Below are positions 11,251 through 25,704 of a DNA stretch of 64,000 bases, in pieces. The notes under the pieces are model-generated. The model had not been told where the DNA came from. It worked only from the letters and a program-made list of their open reading frames with translations, and did no database searches. Position 1 is the stretch's first letter; each line of letters begins with the position of its first letter. Where the stretch lies: positions 10,726,001-10,790,000 of the forward strand of contig NC_003281.10 of the NCBI RefSeq assembly GCF_000002985.6, in the 5' to 3' direction. The stretch comes from Caenorhabditis elegans (Eukaryota; Nematoda; Chromadorea; Rhabditida; Rhabditidae). A program made the translations under genes and the position numbers.

Positions 11251-13778
11251 TCAGAGTCCAAGGAGGTCGTCAAGTCCAGACGAAGACGAATTGACTGTAA
11301 CCGGTGGCGGTGCCGAGGCGAACATATCGAAAAGATCATTGTTGGCGGCAGTGTTGGATTGTGCCGGCATCGGTGACGCTCTATTAGAGGAAATTGGTGC
11401 CGCTTGGTGATGAATTGCACTTTGTCCGTAGTTTGTCTTCATTACCTGGAAAAAAAAATTATAATAGGTTAATTTTTTTTTTCAAGAAATATCGAATCAG
11501 GTTCGACTTTTTTTAGTTTAATGATCGAAATTTTTTTCAAAACTTTACTTTTTTTTTCAAAAAATTGCATCAAATTGCTGGTTTTTTTCCAAAAAAAATT
11601 GTGAAATTATTCAATAAAAAATGTGAATTCTTTTCGGTACAAAAACCTAGGAAATTTGAAACAAAAATCCAAATTAATTGTGCTTTTGGATGTTTTTTCC
11701 GGAACTTTCTAGTTAATAATTCATGCAAAAATTGGTAAAAAATGATATGATTTTTTCTTGATTATACTCGTTTATTTTTCAACGAAAATCAGACAATTTT
11801 TTCTGAAAAATAAGGTATTTTGCTTGAAAAAAAAGCATAAAGCGAGAGTTATCGAAAAACGGGTATTTTGTTTGGAAAAAAATTTTAATTTTGAATTTTT
11901 TGCTAAATTTCTAGTTTTTTTCTTCAATATATCTAGAATTTTAACGCTCAAAAGTGCCAAAATTGTACCTTTCCAAGTGCCAAATCAGCGAAAGCATTCG
12001 ATTTATTCGGAATATTGAATCCTTGTGATCCAGTTGGTGAAGTAGGCGTTGGTTTAGACTGCATACTCATTCCACCGAATCCACTGGAAGACATTGCTCC
12101 AAATTGAGCAGCTCCAAAGTATTGTGGTGGAGCCATTGGTGGGATTTGAGACATTTGAGCCGATGGTGGTGGTGCTCCAAAATTGATACCCGACAGTCCT
12201 CCAAACATATCATTTTGTTGTGGAGCTGGAGCTGGAGCCCCGAATTGGTGGAACGAAGAAGCTTGTTGCGGGATTTGAGCCGGAGCAGCTTGCAGTCCAA
12301 ATCCGGCAAATCCTCCGGGAGCAACTACATTCGGAGCCGATATGCCACCAGATGGGCCGAAAAGCGAAAGAATATCTGCGTTGGTTTTCTTTTGATCACT
12401 TCCATTTGTCGCTGGAGCCGTTGAGGAGAGAGCGGTGAGATCTGAAAAGGAAAAATCATTTAAAAAAATTATTTACAAAAGTGAAAAACAAATGAATTTT
12501 GGTTCCCGCTTGTTCGATTTTCCAAGGTCCCGAAAAATGACTTTTTTTTTGGATAAAAATTAGGAATTGAAATTTGGTTCAATTTTCATACATTTTTCCT
12601 CAATTTTTTGATTATCTTTTTTTGCGACAAAGACCAGGTGAAAATTCAATACCATCGAGGCCAGAAGAAGCTGAAGGCGCTGCAGCTGCTGTCGTTGGAG
12701 CCGATGAGAAATCGGCGAATCCTCCTCCAAGAGATTGAGCATTCTGTTGAGCATTTTGTGAGTTCGCCGAGACAAATGATCCGAAATCGTCGAAATCATC
12801 GTTGAGAGCAGCTGGAGCTGCTGCCGGAGCCGCTGGTCCTAGACTTAATCCATCAAAGTCGTCGAATAAGTTGACGGCCTTCTTAGCAGGAGTTGTGCTG
12901 GCTGGAGGATCAGAAAAATCTAGAAGCGATGGAGCAGCAGCAGCAGCTGAAGCCGTCGAATGTCCATTGCTAGAGCTACTTCCACGTGATGCAATGTTCA
13001 CAACGGGCGTTCCGACCTTCTTCTGTGCCTGAGACAATGATTTCGGCAGCTGGCTCGCGTCAACTCTTGGATACACGAAATCTCGCAGAATATACCGTTT
13101 CTGTTCATACTTGCTCCGAATGAATTGTTCCATTTGCTGATCATTGGTGGGCCGCCGAAATTGCGCTGGTAGATCATGTTCGTAGACTTGTCGGGCCTTC
13201 TCGTTGCCCATCACCCGCATCGTCTGCACTTGTTCGGGCGTCCACGAGTCCAGATTCACTGAGCGCACTTTTGAGATGTGAACGCCGAGGTTACGGTGGA
13301 TGCCGGCGCATCGGATGCAGATGAAGACGCCGAGGTTCCAGGCAGCCCATCTGAAATAAATATTGATTTTTTGTTGTTATTTCTGCAATTTTTGCAATCC
13401 TGGCACGGTTTTTGGGGTAAATTTTGAAATTTGTGGATTTATCGGAATAATTCCTTGGACCAATAAATCCGCGAAGGTTTTGCATTGACAAAAAAAGTCT
13501 AAAAACTGTAACCAAGCGGAAAAATAATTTTTGACTTTTTTCAGTTTTCGAAAGAATTATTCCGGCAAACCTGTAAATTTACTGCAATAACGATTTTAAG
13601 CCGAAATATACTATATTAAATTCGCGAATTTCCAGATTTTCGTCTCAAATTCTCACCTTGGCGTTTTCGCCTGACAATCGGCACAATACTTGTTCTCCTC
13701 TTCCTTGAGCATGTCCAACAGGAAGCCTTGCAGTCTTTCCTGCTCTTCCTTCTTCGGATCCACTTTACCTCGCAGCAT
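11251..13778 (-). CDS. SMAP-type Arf GTPase-activating protein (W09D10.1)
   Basis: Four exons: 13778-13657, 13350-12653, 12441-11969 and 11445-11251, giving 495 aa. The N-terminal ArfGAP domain has the zinc finger C-x2-C-x16-C-x2-C (CADC, then CIRC), with a W and the arginine finger context [20 protein letters not shown]. The domain continues through [11 protein letters not shown] and ends near residue 130. The C-terminal two thirds are disordered, rich in Ala, Ser, Gln, Pro and Gly, with LLDF and DDLL clathrin-box-like motifs, the latter at the extreme C-terminus. This layout matches vertebrate SMAP1/SMAP2, which act on Arf1/Arf6 in clathrin-dependent traffic. The start chosen is the first ATG after two tandem acceptor-like CAGs (13787-13795), so trans-splicing is likely. 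I recognise the locus as W09D10.1. Confidence 0.93.
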
Positions 13779-14315
13779 TTGTGCTTCTGAAACTGAAAAA
13801 CCTTGAACTCGATGGAAATGAAAATGCGGAAACGTGATGTTGAAAATGATAAGAGAGAAAAGGGCAACTCAATCAATATTCGACGACGATGACGCGTGGG
13901 AAATTGGGAAATGCACAAAAGAGGAGATAATATGAAAAAATGATAAATTCTGAGCTTCCTCGAGTTCCACTGAAATTTGAGAAGAACGTGTGTGTGAGGC
14001 CAGTAACCCGAATAATCAATGAAGTCGGCTCCAGCTTCACGGAGCCGGTGTCAGGCTCTCGCGCAAATGAGGGCGTGTGTGAGGACAGAGGCGAGAGACG
14101 GAGAGACGCAGACACTCTTTGTCTGTGAATACGCCGAATTTGACGCAAAGTGGGAATTATTGGAGAATTATAATGACGTGGCCATGGCATTTTATTAGAA
14201 GTACAGGATTTTCAAGCTACGAAAATTCACGAATTAATCAAGGAAAATATACATTTTGGAGCAAAAAAACCAAAAAAGATTTATTGACAGTTATGCACAA
14301 ATGATTCAAGTAAAG

Positions 14316-14355
<40 letters not shown>

Positions 14356-14360
14356 TATTA
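13779..14360. promoter_or_regulatory. ArfGAP 5' flank and FAM32A 3' end
   Basis: A 580-bp gap between two minus-strand genes. The right side should hold the FAM32A-like 3' UTR, including a perfect (AG)16 tract. The left side is the likely upstream region of the ArfGAP gene, ending in the acceptor-like CAGs at 13787-13795. A stretch near 14040-14110 has GA-rich and GTCTCTC-type sequence. Nothing else is seen. Confidence 0.5.
14319..14350. repeat. (AG)16 microsatellite
   Basis: Sixteen uninterrupted AG units lie ten bases beyond the stop codon of the FAM32A-like gene, so the transcribed strand carries a CT tract at the start of the 3' UTR. Confidence 0.95.
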
Positions 14361-14766
14361 TTATTTCGTCCAGGAAACTTTTGGAATGTCGTTGAATTCT
14401 GTCATCTCGCCGAGCTGCTTGTTCAACTTCTCCACCTTTTCACGATGACTCAACGCCGCCTGTTTCAGCATTCTTTCCGCCTGAAATTATGTGAATTTTA
14501 AGTATTAAAAAAAAAAGCGCCTACCATGTTCGCCTGTCTTCTAGCCTCGAACCGAAGCTCAGCCTCGGTTTTGTGTGGCCCACCGCCGGAAGTGTTTCTG
14601 GAATCTCTGGGACCGTTAGCTGTCTGGTTTCGGATTACACATACCTTCTGATCGTCATGTCAACTTGCTTCAAGTCCATAGCTGGCTTACTCTTTTTAGT
14701 CTTCTTTGGCGCTTCTGTCGATACTTTTTTCAACTTGAGAGATCCTTTGACGACTGTGTCTTTCAT
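14361..14766 (-). CDS. FAM32A-family protein (K01G5.8)
   Basis: Three exons (14766-14645, 14597-14525, 14480-14361) give 104 aa. Introns are 47 and 44 nt. The N-terminus is Lys-rich (KGSLKLKKVS, APKKTKKSK). The second half contains KTEAELRFEARR and an AERMLKQAALSHREKVEKL helix, and the protein ends EFNDIPKVSWTK. The KTxAE motif and the IPKVSWTK C-terminus are hallmarks of FAM32A, a small basic nuclear protein known from human spliceosomes to contact the catalytic core in the C* stage. The gene sits 215 nt downstream of the tbb-1 stop on the same strand, with an acceptor-like CAG 4 nt before the ATG, so it may be the second gene of an operon. Family is confident; function is carried over from the human protein. 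Confidence 0.93.
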
Positions 14767-14980
14767 TGTTCTGAATATGAAAATTGTGAACCAGTGTCTA
14801 CCTTCTATCGAGCTTTTGCAAGATATTTTAATGATTGAAACATAATGAGAACACTGGAAAAAAGTTTAAATTAATCATCGTTCATTCGAGTCATAAAAAT
14901 ATTGGGAGTGGGCGAAAGAAAAGATCATTGTACAGGAAATTACGAAACGGGGCAGGATAATTTAGTGATTGATACACAGA

Positions 14981-16425
<1,445 letters not shown>

Positions 16426-16435
16426 GTTGTTTCTG

Positions 16436-16873
16436 AAAAATGAAGGAAATAATGGGTGTGCGACGGAAAGGAATGATGAAATAGGACGAGGGCACACGCA
16501 AGAAATAAATCGATTGCACCCGACGTAAAACATTTCCGAAAATCATCAAAAACAGTGAAGTGATAAAAACGGCATGATAACGATGCGAAACCGACAAAAT
16601 GACCAGTGTTCGCCTAAATTTTGGGACGAGAATGACTCATTTGCCGCGGAATTGGTTTTCGAATGGGTTTTTTGGCGCCACGCGTCGCAATACGCGCGCG
16701 TGTGCCATGGAGCGCACTTGCTTGTTTTCAAAAAGTTTAAATTTTTAAGCCTGCTTATTTTTACTAAAGCATTTTTAAATACATAAAATTCAATTTTTTC
16801 TAGTTGCAGCAAATAAAATAATAAATCCAATGCCCAGAAACATAAAAATTCAAGTCTCGAGCCGGTAATATCA
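16436..16873. promoter_or_regulatory. shared divergent promoter, tbb-1 / rib-2
   Basis: A 440-bp gap between divergent genes. A GC-rich island at about 16660-16720 contains TTTGGCGCCA (16671-16680), an E2F-like core, followed by CGCGTCGC and CGCGCGCG. The rib-2 side has an acceptor-like TTGCAG at 16804-16809, about 64 nt before its ATG. The E2F reading is inference. Confidence 0.5.
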
Positions 16874-19800
16874 ATGGCTATAAAGTTAAATGGTAATCCT
16901 GTAATTCTGTAAATTTAAATTAATTTTTTTACTCAATTTCCAGGTTCAAGTCGAAGTTTTGTGCCATCTCTTCGTGTTTCTGCATTTTTAATCTTCATTT
17001 TCTTTGTTATCACTTATATAATTATCTACAATGTCTCCTTCTCCGAGCCTTCCTGGATAACGCAAGATGCTCTCAAACAGTAAGAATCTCGAAAAAATGC
17101 ATTTATCGATGAAATTTTTTTTAGAAACATTGAAAATCTAGACGATTATGACGCGTCATGCAGTGGATACTCTATTGGAAGAATATTACGGGAGCAGAAA
17201 CGGTATCTTGTTGCTTTTTTTGAGAAACGCTAAACTATTTTTTATAATTTTCTTCCAGAATCCTTGCTTCAGTTCGTTTGGAATTGACGGAATCTCAAGT
17301 AAAAATTGAAGAAATTCGGACTGTTCAAGAAGAACTACAAAGATTGATTCCTCAGAAACGTATGCGGATTTTTAGATTTTGAATTTTAAAAATTCCAATT
17401 TCAGAACTAGAACTATCGGCTCTAGAGGGAGAAATTGAAGCTGCACAGCGACAGTTAGAAGAGCTCCGAGAAACGCAAAATGTCAAAGTATTTCTGCCAT
17501 TTTCACCGCTTCAAATTCCACGGGAATTGGAGCAACCGTAAGCTTTTTTCTTTAAATTTAGATTAGGTTTTCATCAAGATTTTAATTTTCAGATCTCAAA
17601 TTTCTCCGAATCAGCTCGATGACATCATTGATTACAGTCGATGCTCCATATCCTCATTTATGCCAGTTTATGTAGATATTATCACTTCAGGGCAATCGGA
17701 GAAGGAATGGCTGAACGTGTTTCAAGAAGTGATACCTAATTTAGTAGAAACACCGGATAAGGCGTGTATAAAGGTGATTTTTTGAAAAAAATAATCCTTT
17801 TAAAAATAGGCTTTTCAAGGCCAAATTGAATCTGCCAGCCTAGAGAAATTACTCCATTTTTGGAACAAAATACGTTAAAATTGTCCGATTTCAGGAAATA
17901 TCTGGGTTTTTTCAACCTAAAAAGATAGAAAACAATCTAAATATAACGAATATACAATGTAAAAAATTATTTTTCAATTTTGCAATTTTTTTTGATAATT
18001 TTTTAAATATAAGTTGTCACATTTTCAGACTTTTTTGTTAAAAAACTTGATAACGAGAGAGAAATTCGATGAAACATCAAAGTTGGCCTTGAAAATCGAA
18101 AAGCAAATATAGTTTTATTCGGAGACTGTTTTCTGTCATTATTCCAGCAAATTTCATGGATTTTGTTCCAATAATAATTTTTTTTGCACATTTGAAAAAA
18201 TCCTATAAGTTTTTCGACCGTTTTCTGAAATTTTTGCCAAAACAAATCGTTTTTTTTTTCAGATCCACATCTCAAACGGCATAGCCTCACCAAATACGAC
18301 CTTCAATTCTATACTATTCAATGTTGGAAGCCCGATTATCAATTTTCAGTCGAAATCGATTCACGTTCAAGCTTCTAAAATACGAAGTTTCGATTTTCCT
18401 GTGGATGTCAATCATATAGCAGTGGAAAAAGTCGATTTAACTCCTCTACTGCCATTCCAGAGGGAGAATCTGATTAGCTTGATCGTTGACAACACAGAAT
18501 TGAATTTTTCTGCTTTTTCTTCTCTGTCTGCTGAGCCTTCCCGAAGACCAATCGTTATTGTAAAATGCTCTCAAGAAAACTGCTCCTTGGAACGAAGAAG
18601 ACAACTTATCGGATCTTCAACCTTCTGCTTTCTACTTCCATCTGAAATGTTCTTCCAAGACTTTCTATCTTCTCTTCAGCTTGGCTGTATTCCAATAATT
18701 CTCTCCAATTCCCAACTTCTACCATTCCAGGATCTGATTGATTGGCGTCGTGCCACGTATCGTCTTCCGTTGGCTCGCCTCCCTGAAGCTCATTTCATAG
18801 TTCAATCCTTTGAAATTTCGGATATTATTGAAATGAGAAGAGTTGGTCGGTTGTTCTATGAGACGTATCTAGCGGATCGACATTTACTCGCGAGGAGTTT
18901 GCTAGCCGCGTTACGGTACAAACTACAAATTCCTACCAGAGAAGTGCGAAGGAATCAAGCAATTCCACTGTTCAACTCTTCGTTTACTGCTCCAAAAGGC
19001 TCTGTTGTAAATGTTCAAGCGAATTTCGATGATGAATACCTCCTTGGACCGCTGGAATCTCGTGTGGAATCCACATCATATGCCTATAATTTCACGGAAT
19101 TCCAACTGTACTCCTACGACTTTTGGAATATAATCATGTCACCACATTATACCAAAGAATTTCTTGTCAATGCAGCAGAACTTCCAACCGAAGCCGAATT
19201 CTTTGAAGACACAAAAATCGGATTCCGTCCCATCGAGCCTGGAAGTGGCGCTGAATTCAGCAAGGCTTTAGGTGGGAATCGACAAAGAGAGCAGTTCACA
19301 GTTGTCCTTCTAACCTATGAGCGAGATGCTGTGCTCACCGGAGCTCTGGAACGCCTTCACCAACTTCCTTATCTCAATAAGATCATTGTAGTCTGGAATA
19401 ATGTGAATCGAGACCCTCCAGACACTTGGCCTTCGTTGCACATTCCTGTCGAGTTCATTCGTGTCGCCGAGAACAATTTGAACAATCGATTCGTGCCGTG
19501 GGATCGGATCGAGACGGAAGCGGTGCTATCGCTGGACGATGATATCGATCTGATGCAGCAGGAGATCATACTCGCATTCCGAGTTTGGCGGGAGAATCGA
19601 GATCGAATTGTTGGATTCCCGGCACGTCATCACGCCAGATACGGCGATTCGATGTTCTATAACAGCAATCATACGTGTCAGATGAGTATGATTCTCACTG
19701 GTGCAGCGTTTATTCATAAGGTGGGTAAGGGTCTCGCAGCGAAAATAGAGTTGTACGCAAAATTTTGATTTTAGCACTTTTTTTTTTGAGAAAATCAATT

Positions 19801-20525
19801 TTTCAACAAAAAATATTCCGAATTTTCAAAAATTTGATTTTTAAGTCAAAAATTGTTTATTAAAAAAAACTAGGTCTCGCCACGATCCATTAATACGGTA
19901 CCGGGTCTCATCACGAACGTTTTTTTGCTAAATGCAAGAAGGTTTGCGCCTTTAAGGAGTACTGTAATTTAACATTCTTATCTTATAATTTTGATCGAGT
20001 TTTCCTCGTTTTTTTAAAGCATTTTTTAATAGAAAACTGTAAAATCGGTCAAAATTTCGCTTTACCGTATTTTTTGCGCGAATTCCCGCGTCTGGGTAAA
20101 ACCCGTATAAAATCTAAAACGTTAAAAATTTCAGAACTATTTGACTGCTTACACCTACGAAATGCCAGCTGAAATTCGTGAACATGTGAATAGCATCAAA
20201 AACTGCGAGGACATTGCTATGAATTATTTAGTTTCTCATCTCACACGAAAACCGCCAATCAAAACGACTTCTCGATGGACGCTCAAGTAATTTCCAGATT
20301 TTAAATGAGTCTAATCTAATAATAATTTCAATTTTCAGATGTCCAACTTGCACGGAAAGCTTGTATAAAGAAGGGACACATTTCGAGAAACGCCACGAAT
20401 GTATGCGATTGTTCACGAAAATCTACGGCTACAATCCTCTGAAATTCTCCCAATTCCGTGCTGACTCGATTCTTTTCAAGACGCGTCTCCCACAGAATCA
20501 TCAAAAGTGCTTTAAATATGTGTAA
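16874..20525 (+). CDS. rib-2: EXTL3-like heparan sulfate glycosyltransferase
   Basis: Nine exons: 16874-16892, 16944-17079, 17125-17202, 17259-17359, 17405-17537, 17593-17773, 18263-19720, 20135-20286 and 20339-20525, giving 814 aa. It is a type II Golgi/ER membrane protein: a short cytoplasmic tail, one anchor near residues 20-42 ([18 protein letters not shown]), then a coiled-coil stem rich in Glu and Leu (about 75-170). The exostosin GT47 domain follows, and the C-terminal GT64 domain (about 550-814) carries the metal-binding LDDD (Asp641-643). In worms RIB-2 has GlcNAc-transferase activity that starts and extends heparan sulfate chains together with RIB-1. The large seventh exon (1458 nt) holds most of the catalytic region. 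Intron 7 contains a copy of the dispersed GGTCTCGC...TTTAAGG repeat. Confidence 0.95.
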
Positions 20526-20889
20526 AAAAATCCCCCTCTGCATTTGCTCACTTTCCCTATTGCCGGTATAATTCACTTGTCGAATGGTGCTACAATTTAT
20601 TGCAACAAGTTGTTTAAAATTTTTTAGTCGAACATAAAATATAAAATAAATCATGGAGATTGAGAGTGATGAGCCAACCATTTCTTCAATTCATTCGCAC
20701 AACGATCAAACAGCAAATGTACAATCCTTCTTCTACCCAAGCCAGCACTTTGAATTGTAGACACCGGTTGGGTATGCAAATTATTTTTAAGTTAAGAAAT
20801 TAATTGGCATATGAAATGTATAAAATGGTAAATTTAGGTGGGATGGTTTTGTGAGATTTGAAAACAAGGATTTTGAAAGGTTAAAGTGT

Positions 20890-22425
<1,536 letters not shown>

Positions 22426-22441
22426 CAGCGAAGATCTCATC

Positions 22442-23928
22442 ATGGGCAAGAAGGATAAGCGTTCCAAGCTTGAGGGAGACGATCTAGCTGTTAGTTTTTA
22501 ATTTTCAAGCCATTTATTAAATATTGAGTACATTTTCATTATTTCAGGAGGCTCAACAGAAGGGATCATTCCAACTTCCATCCTCGAACGAAACCGCCAA
22601 GCTCGATGCTTCCCAGTGGCCACTTTTGCTCAAGGTAGTTGAGTGATCTCATTTAAAAATTAAATTATTATTTCAGAATTACGACAAATTGAATGTGCGC
22701 ACCAATCACTACACACCACACGTCGAGGGAGTATCACCATTAAAGCGTGACATCAAGAACTACATTTCGTCTGGATTCTTCAATCTTGACAAACCATCGA
22801 ACCCATCTTCTCACGAAGTCGTGTCCTGGATCAAGAGAATTCTTCGTTGCGAGAAGACCGGACACAGTGGAACACTCGATCCAAAAGTATCGGGATGTCT
22901 GATCGTTTGTATCGACCGTACCACTCGTTTGGCCAAGTCGCAGCAAGGAGCTGGAAAGGAATACATCTGCATCTTCAAGCTCCACGAGGAAGTTGAGGAT
23001 GATCGCAAGGTGAAGCAAGCCCTCGAGAAGCTCACCGGAGCCCTCTTCCAACGCCCACCACTGATCTCAGCTGTCAAGCGTCAGCTTCGTATTCGTACCG
23101 TTTACGAGAACAAGTTCATCGAGTATGATCCAGCTCAACAGATGGGAATTTTCAAGTAAGAATCCTTATAATAAATCTAATTTCTAGTTTTCATTTAATT
23201 TCAGCTGCATCTGCGAGTCGGGAACCTACGTTCGTACAATTTGTGTGCATCTCGGTCTCATCCTCGGATGCGGAGGTCAAATGCAAGAGCTTCGCAGAAA
23301 CAGATCCGGAATCTGCGATGAAAACGAGAATATGGTCACAATGCACGACGTTCTCGATGCTCAGTATCTCCTAGACACCCAGAAAGACGAGAGCTACATG
23401 AGACACATCGTTCGTCCACTTGAGGCTCTTCTCACCCAGCACAAGAGAGTTGTTGTCAAGGACAGTTGCATCAACGCGATCTGCTACGGAGCCAAGATCC
23501 TTATTCCCGGAATTCTTCGTTACGACGATGACATCGAGGTTGGCAAGGAGATCGTCATCATGTCGACGAAGGGAGAAGCCATCTGCATCGCTATTGCTCA
23601 GATGAACACATCAACGATCGCTTCAGTCGATCACGGAGTCGTTGCCAAGTCGAAGCGTGTCATTATGGAGCGTGATGTGTACGGAAGAAAGTGGGGACTT
23701 GGACCGGTTGCATCCAAGAAGAAGCAAATGGTCAAGGACGGACTTCTAGACAAATTCGGAAAACCAAATGACACTACTCCAAAATCGTGGGCCAAGGAGT
23801 ACGTTCAAACTTCGACGAAGAAAGAAGTCAAGAAAGAGGAGACGCCAGACGAGGAAGAGGAGGAGGCACCGAAGAAGAAATCCAAAAAGTCCAAGAAGCA
23901 AGAGTCGAGTGATAGTGATAGCGATTAA
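22442..23928 (+). CDS. dkc-1: dyskerin / Cbf5 box H/ACA pseudouridine synthase
   Basis: Four exons (22442-22489, 22548-22634, 22677-23155, 23205-23928) give 445 aa. The TruB-type catalytic motif [14 protein letters not shown] has its Asp near residue 113, followed by the GTY loop region ([14 protein letters not shown]). The PUA domain (about 290-370) contains the [12 protein letters not shown] segment. The tail is Lys/Glu/Ser-rich ([25 protein letters not shown]), as in dyskerins. The protein is the catalytic subunit of nucleolar H/ACA snoRNPs that pseudouridylate rRNA. In vertebrates it also binds telomerase RNA; that role should not be assumed in worms. An acceptor 13 nt upstream of the ATG suggests trans-splicing. 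Strong preferred-codon bias. Confidence 0.97.
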
Positions 23929-24029
23929 GCTCATTTTTATGTTTTTTCTTTTTTAAATTACCTCTGTTGACTATTTACTTGTTGTTCAAAAATCTTTTTG
24001 TTGTTATTCATTCTAAACATCGTTTTCCT

Positions 24030-24153
24030 TGTTGTACCAATTTTGTTGAACATTTGAACTTTATATAAATCGGATTTTCGAAAGAAAAAACGTGTAGAGA
24101 TCAAATAACATAATTTAGGAGTTTCCAGGCAGTGTCGACAACGATCGGACGTC
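24030..24153 (-). pseudogene. fragment duplicated from the 3' end of hpl-2b
   Basis: This piece matches 26236-26394, the 3' UTR and last codons of hpl-2 isoform b, in the same orientation. Shared blocks include ACTTTATATAAATCGGATTT, a GAGATCAAATAA block, and a 21-base identical block around GTGTCGACAACGATCGGAC. Compared with the source it has small indels and lacks about 35 bp just inside the hpl-2b stop. The frame is too short and broken to code. It lies 2.2 kb from the original. Confidence 0.75.
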
Positions 24154-24298
24154 GAAAAAATTATTTTTTTTTCTTTAAAAAGAACATTTAGATTTTTAAA
24201 TGAGGAAAACCATTCTTTTAGCAAAGAAAACAATTCATTCGAAAAATAAATTGACGTGGCCGACGTGAATTTACGAGGCCCCACCAAAACAGGATGCA

Positions 24299-24417
24299 GG
24301 GGGGGACCTATTCGCAACCACCGCACACGTTTTTTCTTTTGAAAAAATGCAACAATATCATGGAAAAAACGTGCGAGGCTTGCGAAAAAAGTGTGCGGTG
24401 GTTGCGAAATAGGCCCC
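24299..24417. repeat. foldback element, CCTATTTCGCAACC family
   Basis: Arms at 24303-24336 and 24384-24417 are near-perfect reverse complements of about 33 bp, built from CCTATT-CGCAACCACCGCAC. Loop about 47 bp. A related but more diverged pair of ends is found at 30222-30542. Confidence 0.8.
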
Positions 24418-24487
24418 GAAATAAACAAATTATAACTTAAATTAGTTTGTGAAGTCGGTTTCTCTCCGACACACGCGTCACATAAAA

Positions 24488-25704
24488 ATGTGTATTTGGC
24501 GTATTTTGTCTTCATTGGCAAAGCGAGAAGAACAAGACGATCAGCAGCACAAGGATGAGGAGAAGGAACGCCGGCGGTTGGCTTATGGAATTGCCGCGAA
24601 TCCGGTACGTTTTATTATCGATTTTTTTGCAACGTGGCCTAGAAAAAGCGAGAGCTCGGCCAAGATATTTGAAGGTGGCCGAGTTTTCGCATTTCGCGGC
24701 CACGACGTAAAAACGGAATTATTAGCATTGAAAGAGCATTGAAAAAACGCAGTTTTAAATTTCAGTATGTGGTAGAAGAGATCAAGACTCCCAATGGAAA
24801 CGTCACAAAAGTGATGGAGAAACGACGATCCGCGGTGGCCCCGCCCATCACACCAGCCCTCGGAGCAGGCTCGACCAACGGACCATACGAGAGTCGGACC
24901 AAGACCGCTCAAAAGGAAGAAGCAATGAGCTGTCACTTGCAAGTGATCGCCGACAATTGGGGACGTGGAAAGGAGCTCATTTCGCTCATCAATGATTTGG
25001 ATCTCCCTGCGCCGCTGGTGACGACAGAGGAAAAGGCGCGGTACGCTTTGGAGCTCGTGCAACATCATGTGGAGAAAATGACCGAGCAGAAGGTTTTCCT
25101 GCACGGATATCTTGATGATGGACCGCCGTTCGTTTGCTCATCGGAGACCTTGGCGAAGGAGATCTTCAGCGATGCCCGTCTTGAGCTGAAGCTTGAATTG
25201 ACGTCACCGGTGCACATGAAGATGGACGTGTTCTCTGTGAAATTGGAGCCACAACAGAAGACAGTGCTGCCAGAACCCACCAAGGAAACGCCGAAAACCG
25301 ACGCTCTCCTCACACCGGGATCTCATGTAAGTTTAAAGGCACACGCTGGGTCTCACAACGATTTTTGTTTTCAGATTAAGGGAAGATCAATGGCGGCTGA
25401 ATCGTCGAAGCGCAAAGCCCCGAAGCTGCCCACTGATTTGACGAACTTGGTCCCACTGCTCCAACAAGCTCAGATGCTTCCAGTCACCGAAAAGGCCACC
25501 AAGGAGAAGCTCCAGACTCCGGTTAGCTTAAATCTCATGATGTTTTTATCTAAAATTTCAAATTTTCAGAAGCAATCGCCAATGCCAGGCACCCCGGAAA
25601 ATACGTCGCTCCCACCGTCCTTGATTAAGAAGAAGAAGAAGGAGTCGACATCGAAACAAGCAGCGCTGGAAGCGTTCGTCACTGTGGACAAGCCACACGA
25701 TTGA
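24488..25704 (+). CDS. uncharacterised lysine-rich protein (K01G5.3 by position)
   Basis: Four exons (24488-24604, 24766-25326, 25375-25521, 25570-25704) give 319 aa. I do not recognise a domain. The N-terminus has a charged helix (KREEQDDQQHKDEEKERRRL). A central ordered region of about 120 residues includes SCHLQVIADNWGRGKELI, LVTTEEKARYALELVQ and FLHGYLDDGPPF. The C-terminal third is Pro/Lys/Thr-rich with SSKRKAPKLP and KKKKKES, which look like nuclear localisation signals. The start is the first in-frame ATG, and all four exons join in phase 0. A nuclear protein is inferred from the basic clusters only. Intron 2 is just 48 nt and resembles a dispersed repeat. It converges on hpl-2 and lies downstream of dkc-1. 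Confidence 0.8.

Larger units (their letters stand above)
23929..24487. other. dkc-1 3' flank with hpl-2 fragment and foldback element
   Basis: Holds the dkc-1 3' UTR, a truncated copy of the hpl-2b terminal exon and 3' UTR (24030-24153), and a foldback element (24299-24417). The sequence from about 24430 onward is the likely 5' flank of the next gene; no clear trans-splice acceptor is seen. Confidence 0.6.
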
